This document shows, piece after piece, positions 45,717 to 52,351 of a DNA stretch of 64,000 bases. The position numbers were made by a program, and so were the translations under genes. Position 1 is the first letter of the stretch, and the number at the start of each line of letters is the position of its first letter. The notes beneath the pieces were generated by a model that made no database searches, had not been told where the DNA came from, and was given only the letters and a program-made list of their open reading frames with translations. Source of the DNA: Alkalimarinus coralli (GTDB lineage Bacteria > Pseudomonadota > Gammaproteobacteria > Pseudomonadales > Oleiphilaceae); assembly GCF_023650515.1 (NCBI RefSeq), contig NZ_CP096016.1:3660001-3724000 (forward strand). Direction: 5' to 3'.

Positions 45717-45747
45717 AAAAAGAGCGGCTGATTAGTCGCTCTTTTTT
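45717..45747 (+). terminator. terminator of peptide gene copy 3
   Basis: AAAAAGAGCG pairs with CGCTCTTTTT; the loop differs from copy 1, so only the stem is conserved. Confidence 0.8.
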
Positions 45748-45798
45748 CGTTGTTCCGTTTCTTAATCAAGACCAGGCACGTTATGCCATAATTGCAAT

Positions 45799-45940
45799 CA
45801 TTAGCAAGACACCCATCGTATAGAACACCAATTATTTACTCCACAAAATACTTCTTAAGTACGTACTATCCCGCTACGAGCCCCTATATTACTCATCTGC
45901 TATTAAAATTCGTTTTATCGGGCGCGGGGCACCCTCTTAC
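45799..45940. repeat. dispersed intergenic repeat, first full copy
   Basis: About 140 bases closely matched at 52126-52262 (shared start ATTAGCAAGACA, then CATCGTATAGAACACCA, CCGCT.CGAG, TTTTATCGGGCGCGGGGC and CCCTCTTAC). A shorter part recurs at 46026-46095. No open frame is conserved. Confidence 0.7.
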
Positions 45941-45995
45941 TTCTTTGCCGCCACGCACTTTGCCAGGGCCTTTGTACGAGGGTGCCCTGCGCCCG
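45919..45995. repeat. long inverted repeat at the end of the dispersed element
   Basis: A 22-base arm (45919-45940, starting CGGGCGCGGGGCACCC) pairs with 45974-45995 with two mismatches, around a 33-base loop. It may be a transposon end, a phage-like remnant or a strong terminator. At the 52-kb copy only the first arm is kept. Confidence 0.75.
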
Positions 45996-46025
45996 AACTC
46001 TATGTTCACAGAAAACTAGAAGGTA

Positions 46026-46095
46026 CAAGCAAGACAGCCATCGTATCGGGCCATTTATTTACTTCAAACTATTTCTTAAATAAGTGCCATTCTAC
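46026..46095. repeat. partial copy of the dispersed intergenic repeat
   Basis: AAGCAAGACAGCCATCGTAT and TTATTTACTTC, then TTTCTTAAATAAGT, match the first half of the repeat at 45799 and 52126. The GC-rich end is missing. Confidence 0.5.
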
Positions 46096-46147
46096 TCTGA
46101 CCTATTTTTTCTGTTTTGTCTTATGCCAGTGTGGTTATTTTTGTGTA

Positions 46148-46172
46148 AGGTAACAATTACCTCTGAGGTAAT
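46148..46172. promoter_or_regulatory. triple half-site operator before the XRE gene
   Basis: AGGTAACAATTACCT (46148-46162) and ATTACCTCTGAGGTAAT (46156-46172) are two overlapping perfect palindromes sharing the central TTACCT half site. Such arrays fit binding of two dimers of a helix-turn-helix regulator. It lies about 68 bases before the GTG start of the regulator gene, so self-control is likely. Confidence 0.6.
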
Positions 46173-46239
46173 GTTTTTGCTGTGATAATTGAGGCAACCT
46201 AACGATAAGGCCAATATATTCTTTTTAGGGAGTCATTAA

Positions 46240-47049
46240 GTGACCGCATTTGGAGAAGTATTAAAAGACCTGCGAAAGAGTCGGCGTCTTAGCCAGCTGG
46301 ATTTAGCCATGGAGTCTGACGTGTCGACCCGACATATTAGTTTTCTGGAAACCGGTCGTTCTAAGCCAAGTCGGGAGATGATTCTTCATTTAGCCCGAAT
46401 GATGGATATTCCCTATAAAGAGACCAATATGTTGCTCGCCTCCGCAGGCTTCAGCTACCAGTATCAGGAATCACCTCTGAACGCGACAACGCTCTCGCCT
46501 ATTCGCGCTGCACTTAATTTTATGCTGGATACCCATGCCCCTTACCCCGCCATCGTAATGGATGAGAACTGGAATATTCTCATGGCTAACCAGCCTCAGC
46601 AGACATTAACTGCAAAACTGGTAGAGCTAGGCGCTAAGTTTCCTCCAACATTCAATATGATGGAGCTATTTTTTGATGACAACGGCTATCGCCCCTTTGT
46701 CGACAACTGGGAAGAGGTCGCTATTTTTCTTCTGCAACGCATACACAAAGAACATTTACTCCGCCCGAATCGAGACGCCCCAAATGAATTGCTCGACAAA
46801 CTGCTAAGCTACAACGCCATACCGAGTGACTGGCAAAAAAGAGAGGTCGGCGATATCGCCACCCCGCTGGTTCAGTTAAAGCTTACCGTAGGGAGCCATA
46901 AACTCAGTTTATTCTCGACCATTGCGACCTTTGGCACGCCACTGGATGTTACGTTGCAGAACATACGCATAGAGCATTACTTCCCCGGAGACGATGCAAC
47001 TAAGCTTTTTTTCAAACAATTATCATCTCACGACACGGCAACGGAATAA
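46240..47049 (+). CDS. XRE family regulator with MmyB-like ligand domain
   Basis: A 269-residue protein: helix-turn-helix at the N-terminus (LSQLDLAMESDVSTRHISFLETGRS) and a C-terminal domain like the MmyB-type ligand-binding region (YPAIVMDENWNILMANQ; TTLGTPLDVTLQ-like FGTPLDVTLQNIRIEHYFPGD), which binds fatty acids or similar ligands in some members. The start is a GTG with AGGGAG seven bases before it. It lies between peptide copies 3 and 4; whether it controls them is unclear because they are sigma-54 dependent. Confidence 0.85.
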   Translation: MTAFGEVLKDLRKSRRLSQLDLAMESDVSTRHISFLETGRSKPSREMILHLARMMDIPYKETNMLLASAGFSYQYQESPLNATTLSPIRAALNFMLDTHAPYPAIVMDENWNILMANQPQQTLTAKLVELGAKFPPTFNMMELFFDDNGYRPFVDNWEEVAIFLLQRIHKEHLLRPNRDAPNELLDKLLSYNAIPSDWQKREVGDIATPLVQLKLTVGSHKLSLFSTIATFGTPLDVTLQNIRIEHYFPGDDATKLFFKQLSSHDTATE

Positions 47050-47239
47050 GGCAGAGAGGAAAACCGAGTGGGCTAAAAATAGTTATTAAATATAAAACAC
47101 ACCCAAAATATTCGTCGTTATAAAAGCAACATAAATCAACTGATAATACATAGAGAAATGATCATCAATTTCCAGACACTAAAAATATCTCATTTATTAT
47201 CAACGCGTTAAAAATATTTTCATCATTCAACGTAAACTC

Positions 47240-47255
47240 TGGCACAGCCTCTGCA
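47240..47255 (+). promoter_or_regulatory. sigma-54 promoter of peptide gene copy 4
   Basis: TGGCACAGCCTCTGCA with the same AT-rich element 33 bases upstream (47207-47223). Farther upstream the likeness to the other copies fades. Confidence 0.85.
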
Positions 47256-47344
47256 ATACCTTAAGTACGAACCAACCAAGCAACACAGAGGTTCTACTAC
47301 TTAAACTCAAAACACGTAAAAAGATTTATTCAGAGGATACGATG

Positions 47345-47596
47345 ATGACAACTTTAGCCCTTAACTCATTGAACATTGCAGACCTAACCGCTAACTGTGA
47401 GCTAGACAGCAAAGCCCTTAAAACTATTGCAGGTGGTTACAGCTACTGGACAGGCTGGTCAACCCAGTACAAATTCCGCGGCACAACCTTTTTAGGGTAT
47501 GTTTATAAGAATGGTAAGCTTCGCTCGAAAGTACGTAAGCACCACAGCCGTAAGTGGAGCAAGACTAACTACTTCTCTACTGACCATATTGTGTAA
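47345..47596 (+). CDS. double-glycine leader cationic peptide, copy 4
   Basis: 83 residues from the ATG at 47345, which has the same distance to AGAGGA as in the other copies; an ATG directly before it (47342) would add one Met. The leader differs most here (TANCELDSKALKTIAGG, with a cysteine), but the core has only one change, Ile to Val in SKVRKHH. The variation in the leader and constancy of the core again point to selection on the mature peptide. Confidence 0.85.
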   Translation: MTTLALNSLNIADLTANCELDSKALKTIAGGYSYWTGWSTQYKFRGTTFLGYVYKNGKLRSKVRKHHSRKWSKTNYFSTDHIV

Positions 47597-47623
47597 GTTA
47601 AGGGTCTCCCACTTCATCAAACC

Positions 47624-47650
47624 AAAAGAGCGGCCAGTCGGTCGCTTTTT
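47624..47650 (+). terminator. terminator of peptide gene copy 4
   Basis: AAAAGAGCG pairs with CGCTTTTT with one mismatch at the base of the stem, followed by T. Slightly degraded relative to the other copies. Confidence 0.7.
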
Positions 47651-47816
47651 TTGTTGTTTCATTGATTGCTCAAGGTCTGGTACGTTATGCCAAAGTGCCG
47701 AAGTTTATTTGAAAACTAAAGATGAGTGGTAATGATTCTCAGTTGTCACCGACCCGAAGGGTGCTTACTTAAGCTTGTCATCCTCATAACGCATGCGTCA
47801 GTTCCACAGCATGCGC

Positions 47817-49424
47817 TTATAAATCTTGGTCTTCAAATATATAATCTTGCCGAAAGATGCAGTTGGGAAGATAAAGAGCCCCATCTTGCTTTTCTTTTAA
47901 CGCTTTATCACGCACTGTGAATACAAACGAAAATATTGCAGATCGAGTTAATTGCAATATACGTCTGAGATACTCTATAAAATCATCTTCTTGAATAAAT
48001 ACTATGCTATCCATGAATTCGTAAGATTCATAGATATCACTTGGATTATCGCTTTTATGAACAACCACAAACTCATGTTCTAAATCATTTCTCAGCTGTT
48101 TCAAAAATGACCACTCACCTTCTTTTCTTTCATTCAAATCCGTAGCAATACTATACAAAGCTAGTAGCCCAGGGCTTTTGTTGTGATTAAAAAGCTCCCT
48201 TCTACTGCCACGGTCAAGCTGCCAAAAACTTTGAAAATAGACTTTCCCATTAGGTGGATAAAGGTTAAATAGTTCGCAAATAGCTATACCTATTTTGTCC
48301 AATATACCAAAGCATAATCGAAAAGCTGTTCTAAGTTTCTCAACATCTATGCCTAGAAGCTCATCATTAAAAAGCTCTGAAAAACATGAACCATGGAGCA
48401 ATTCATAATCTTTCTCTGTTGAAAGATATTCAAAATACAAATGTCGCGCGAATGAAAACTCTGATTTTAATCGGTTGAGAACCATTTCCATAGGAATGAC
48501 AGAATCACCAACGACCCCTGCGGCGGTAGGTATAGTTAAGTTATCTCTGGAACTTCCCACACACGGGCAATACAAACCATGCTCGGATAAACTCAAGTTA
48601 TTATCTAAACAAAACTTTCTGTAATTATTAAGCTCATCATATTCACTTTTAGTTTTTTCTGAATCATGCAAATCAGGCTCAATACCGGCTTCTTTGCAAG
48701 CCTCGTTAATCTTATCTTGATGAAATGCAACCTGATTCCTATAGTGATCTAGCCATATGGGAGGGATATCCTTCGATAAAAGCACATTTTCATACCCATT
48801 TTTAATCTGCTCCAGCATTTGTATTGAAAAAGTGTTCGAAACTTGATTTAGCATAATAAGAGTTGCAGACCTGTTGATCCACGATTGCGGGATATCACGA
48901 TTTAATGAATTAACTAGATCGTAGCATTCCATAGCCTCCGCTATGCGAAATTGCTGCTTCAAGGAATTTCCTAAATTGACAATATAGATTGGCTCAATTT
49001 TTCCAGAGTTAGTATCACTAAATGATTTAATCGCCTTCCAAAGGTCTGTTTTTATCTCTACAAGTTGTTCGATTGTAGAAAAGGTGTGTTTAAATGGGTT
49101 CTTCTCACTGATTAAATTTGATTTCGCATTACTCAAATTATAGAAGTAAGCATCTTCTCCAATCTTTTCGATTACCTCATCCTTGTATTCATTGAGAATA
49201 TCTAAACCTTTTTTAGCTGAGTCAGCACATGGCTTCATGTGTCCAACATCAATGAATATGCTAGCAATATTAGATATTATAGTGAAAAACTGAGTATTTC
49301 TTTCAGCGCTTTCATTCACCTGTTGATACAAAATATCAACACCATTCATAGCTTCATCAAACTGCCCAAGACCTACTGCCTCTGACAATCTATCTAACTC
49401 TATGGCTATGCTCTCTATCTCCAT
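47817..49424 (-). CDS. TPR protein with C-terminal LA2681-like HEPN domain
   Basis: A 535-residue AT-rich gene. The first 250 residues are helical repeats of the TPR kind (IYIVNLGNSLKQQFRIAEAMECYD). A linker with CPCVG leads to a C-terminal helical domain with FLKQLRNDLEHEFVVV (RNDLEH near 446), the R-N-x3-H signature of HEPN RNases as in LA2681-type proteins. HEPN domains often act as toxins or anti-phage effectors. GGAGA lies five bases before the ATG. No partner gene is seen; defence function is inferred. Confidence 0.75.
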   Translation of the reverse strand: MEIESIAIELDRLSEAVGLGQFDEAMNGVDILYQQVNESAERNTQFFTIISNIASIFIDVGHMKPCADSAKKGLDILNEYKDEVIEKIGEDAYFYNLSNAKSNLISEKNPFKHTFSTIEQLVEIKTDLWKAIKSFSDTNSGKIEPIYIVNLGNSLKQQFRIAEAMECYDLVNSLNRDIPQSWINRSATLIMLNQVSNTFSIQMLEQIKNGYENVLLSKDIPPIWLDHYRNQVAFHQDKINEACKEAGIEPDLHDSEKTKSEYDELNNYRKFCLDNNLSLSEHGLYCPCVGSSRDNLTIPTAAGVVGDSVIPMEMVLNRLKSEFSFARHLYFEYLSTEKDYELLHGSCFSELFNDELLGIDVEKLRTAFRLCFGILDKIGIAICELFNLYPPNGKVYFQSFWQLDRGSRRELFNHNKSPGLLALYSIATDLNERKEGEWSFLKQLRNDLEHEFVVVHKSDNPSDIYESYEFMDSIVFIQEDDFIEYLRRILQLTRSAIFSFVFTVRDKALKEKQDGALYLPNCIFRQDYIFEDQDL

Positions 49425-49808
49425 GAGATCTCCGGTTGAGATTTATAACAACTAATTCATGAGAATATCCACGAAATACTAGACATCACATGCCCGCATC
49501 CAATATCAGGTGCTAATATCTACAACTACCCATTCAACAATAACTAAATCAGTTATAACAAACCCCTCTCCCCTAACACAATCACAATTAACGATATGCC
49601 TCACCCACGCAGCACCCATTTACCTGGCACCAAATAAATGCCTCACCACTACAGCAACTACGTTAACATTTAAAAACTAACCATGTCTTATGTGCAGTGC
49701 TAGCTGAAGCAATAGAGAGAGGGGTTGTGAAAAGAAGGGAAGGTACTCACAGACCTTAAAAGCAAAAAAGCCCATTACGGGCTTTTTGTCGATATCTACA
49801 ACGGCACT
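49425..49808. other. intergenic region before the desaturase operon end
   Basis: About 384 bases without a supported gene, holding the promoter of the leftward HEPN gene and, at 49765-49787, the terminator of the desaturase operon. Confidence 0.5.
49765..49787 (-). terminator. terminator of the desaturase operon
   Basis: AAAAAGCCC pairs with GGGCTTTTT around ATTAC; read leftward it ends in a T tract, 22 bases after the desaturase stop. Confidence 0.85.
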
Positions 49809-50912
49809 CTACGCTTCAATCGGAACCTGCTTTGGCGGCAGGCTGTATTTCAATACCCGTTTAACGACGGTTAAATACTGCTGGCCAAATGAGCCGGTGT
49901 TGTAGGGGATATTGTATTTACGGCACACGGCTTCGACTTCTTTCGCCATGGCCGGGTAGCGGTGGGCAGGCACATCAGGGAACAGGTGATGTTCTACCTG
50001 ACAGCTTAAATGCCCACTTAAAATATGTAACCATCGGCTGCCTTCGAAGTTCGATGAGCCGAGGATTTGTCGATAGTACCATTCGCCCTGCGTTTCATTT
50101 TCACACTCTTCCATTTTGAACGTGTGAATATCTTCAGTGAAGTGACCGCAAAAGATCACCGTGCTGGTCCATAAATTTCGCAGTATATTGGCTAAAAAGT
50201 TACCGGCCAAAACAGGCAAAAACATGGGGAAGCAGAGCAGCGGGAAAAACACATAATCTTTAAAGAACTGTCGCCCTGCTTTGCTGAAAAAGGCATTTCG
50301 TAGCTCTTTGCGGGTAATCGGCAAGTTGCTGGTTTTGCGTCGCTTACCCATAAAAATTCGCTCACCGGCTACTTCGTGATACGCCACGCCCAGCTCAAAC
50401 AGTATGCTCAAGTTTAGATAGGTAAGAATCTGCCAGCGATTTTTCGGTCTCCACCGGGTATCGTCACTTAAGCGTAATAGCCCGTACCCGAAGTCACGGT
50501 CTTTGCCGATAATATTGGTGTAGGTGTGGTGTTCATGGTTGTGGTAACGCCGCCAGGAGTCGGAGTCAGCGGCATGATCCCATTCAAAACGCTTGCCATT
50601 AATGTTGGGGTCGTTCATCCAGTCGTATTGACCATGCATGACGTTATGGCCGATTTCCATATTGTCGAGAATCTTTGCCAGCGTCAGCAGCAACACCCCT
50701 ACAACCCACCAGATGGGGCTTAAAAAACCCAGTACTAAAGCGACACGCCCGCCAATCTCACTGATTCTTTGGACTCTTATCACGTTACGAATATAGTTGG
50801 CATCTTCCTGGCCGACTTTTTCCATCGTGGTAGATCGTATCTGATCCAAGTCCTGAGCAAACGCATCAAGCGTTGCACTATCGGGCCTGGCATTATTGGT
50901 TGCAGTACTCAT
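49809..50912 (-). CDS. membrane fatty acid desaturase
   Basis: A 367-residue membrane di-iron desaturase. The three histidine clusters are present: GHNVMHGQ (near 89), HNHEHH (near 126) and QVEHHLFPD (near 309). The QVEHH in place of HVAHH is typical of front-end or acyl-lipid desaturases with long-chain substrates. Hydrophobic segments lie around the first cluster and in the middle. AAGGAT precedes the ATG. The ferredoxin-reductase-like gene 21 bases upstream in the same direction is its likely electron donor. The site of the double bond cannot be read. Confidence 0.9.
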   Translation of the reverse strand: MSTATNNARPDSATLDAFAQDLDQIRSTTMEKVGQEDANYIRNVIRVQRISEIGGRVALVLGFLSPIWWVVGVLLLTLAKILDNMEIGHNVMHGQYDWMNDPNINGKRFEWDHAADSDSWRRYHNHEHHTYTNIIGKDRDFGYGLLRLSDDTRWRPKNRWQILTYLNLSILFELGVAYHEVAGERIFMGKRRKTSNLPITRKELRNAFFSKAGRQFFKDYVFFPLLCFPMFLPVLAGNFLANILRNLWTSTVIFCGHFTEDIHTFKMEECENETQGEWYYRQILGSSNFEGSRWLHILSGHLSCQVEHHLFPDVPAHRYPAMAKEVEAVCRKYNIPYNTGSFGQQYLTVVKRVLKYSLPPKQVPIEA

Positions 50913-50933
50913 ACTAAATCCTTAAGTTTTCGA

Positions 50934-52055
50934 CTAAAGCTCTAACACAACATCTGCGACAGGTACGCTGACACATAACTGAATATCTTCCTGGCCGGTA
51001 TCGCTATAGGTTTTGGTTTTGCTGTTATACACAACGCCGCTTTTTTTCTGGCAGATACACTGGTGGCAGACGCCAATACGACACCCGGTCACCGGTTTGA
51101 TTTGTGCCTCTTCTGCTAATGCCAGTAAGGTTTTTACCTGATCTTTATCGGTTGTGACTTGTTTACCCGATTGTTGGAACAATACGTTGGATGCCTCGCG
51201 GTCTTCATCCAATGACACCGGCTCAGGGCCAAAGAACTCATAGTGAATTTGCTCTTGCTTGACGCCTTGGCCTTGCAGCACCTTTCGCGCGTGTACAATC
51301 ATCGGGCTGGGACCGCAGATATAAACGTCACGCGAACGAAAATCTTCACAATAGCTCAGTAAATGAGCCTCGCTAAAGAACCCTACATCACGGGTGTCAA
51401 TAAAGTGCACCACTAAGCCGGGAAGTTGCTGTTGAAAGGTTTTTAACTCGTTTCGGAATAAAAAATGCTCGCTGCTTCGGGCGTAATACAGCAAGCTAAT
51501 GGGCTGAGAAACGACTTCTCGACGACGTGCCAGTTGTTGCAACATCGACCGAAATGGCGTGATACCGCTTCCACCCGCAATCATTAATGTTGGGGTTAGC
51601 GCTCGTTCCAGGCAGAACTCACCGGCAGCCTGAGAGATATTCACCACCCCTCCCGCCTTGAGCGCCTGAGGTAACCATGGGGTAATTTGGCCGTTTTCCT
51701 GAATCCGTATACTCAGTTCAATTAAGCCGCTTTGTTCAAAATAAGCAGGGCTGCTGGAAATACTAAAAAAGCGGCTCACCCACGCGCCTTCTTTTTCGAC
51801 TGTCAGCTCTATGTATTGCCCAGCCTCAAACCCTTGCCAGCGCTTATTAGGCTTGATCACCAGTGAATACATATCTGCCGACTCTCGGCGTACATCAATT
51901 ACATTACTTCTAAATCGGTCGGCACGCCACTGCGTGTAAAACATTTGAACGAGCGGTTCAAAGTATGCAGAAAAACTACTGTTATTGGTTACATTACGGG
52001 CCAACCAGCGCCATGCAGTGTGTATAAAGTCAGCTCTGTTTATCGATATACTCAT
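50934..52055 (-). CDS. flavodoxin/ferredoxin reductase with 2Fe-2S domain, desaturase partner
   Basis: A 373-residue protein with an FAD domain (RFFSISSSPAY), an NAD(P)-binding domain (LMIAGGSGITPFRSMLQQL) and a C-terminal plant-type 2Fe-2S domain with CRIGVCHQC and a later IQLCVSVP cysteine. It passes electrons from NAD(P)H to the iron-sulfur centre and from there to the desaturase. GAGGT precedes the ATG. It is the first gene of a two-gene operon with the desaturase. Confidence 0.9.
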   Translation of the reverse strand: MSISINRADFIHTAWRWLARNVTNNSSFSAYFEPLVQMFYTQWRADRFRSNVIDVRRESADMYSLVIKPNKRWQGFEAGQYIELTVEKEGAWVSRFFSISSSPAYFEQSGLIELSIRIQENGQITPWLPQALKAGGVVNISQAAGEFCLERALTPTLMIAGGSGITPFRSMLQQLARRREVVSQPISLLYYARSSEHFLFRNELKTFQQQLPGLVVHFIDTRDVGFFSEAHLLSYCEDFRSRDVYICGPSPMIVHARKVLQGQGVKQEQIHYEFFGPEPVSLDEDREASNVLFQQSGKQVTTDKDQVKTLLALAEEAQIKPVTGCRIGVCHQCICQKKSGVVYNSKTKTYSDTGQEDIQLCVSVPVADVVLEL

Positions 52056-52125
52056 GCTCTTAACCTCAATATTTGAGCGAACAAGTGTACCTCTAAATAA
52101 TTTTAATGCAACTCATAGGGAAATT

Positions 52126-52262
52126 ATTAGCAAGACAGTCATCGTATAGAACACCATTCATTTACTTCGATGAATTACTATTTAAGTAAGTACTCTCCCG
52201 CTTCGAGCTCTATATTGCCCGTCTGCTGATAACATTTTATCGGGCGCGGGGCGCCCTCTTAC
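52126..52262. repeat. dispersed intergenic repeat, second full copy
   Basis: Matches 45799-45940. It lies between the starts of the ferredoxin reductase operon and the terminator of the long acyl-reductase-like gene. It lacks the second arm of the inverted repeat. Confidence 0.7.
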
Positions 52263-52282
52263 AGCTCAATACAGGCAATAAA

Positions 52283-52308
52283 AAAGGTGGCCATTTCGGG
52301 CCACCTTT
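52283..52308 (-). terminator. terminator of the acyl-reductase-like gene
   Basis: AAAGGTGGCC pairs perfectly with GGCCACCTTT around six bases; read leftward it is followed by a T-rich tract. It lies 44 bases after the stop of the gene at 52352. Confidence 0.85.
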
Positions 52309-52351
52309 ATTGGTTAATAGGCGCAACCTCAGCTGCGCCGAGTTAGTCCGC

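Larger units (their letters stand above)
45186..45750. repeat. duplicated peptide-gene module, copy 3
   Basis: Matches 43612-44180 over the upstream control region, promoter, gene and terminator. The stretch between the NYN gene and this block (44914-45185) holds no gene I can support. Confidence 0.75.

Noticed and set aside
45792-46019. Small protein gene over the dispersed repeat
   Set aside because: The open frame crosses the inverted repeat, has no ribosome site and is not kept in the 52-kb copy.
46240-47049. XRE protein as the sigma-54 activator of the peptide genes
   Set aside because: It has no AAA+ GAFTGA domain, so it cannot activate sigma-54 promoters by itself.
12473-47650. Peptide copies as an assembly duplication
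   Set aside because: Copies differ at synonymous sites, in leader length and in flanks, so they are real separate loci.
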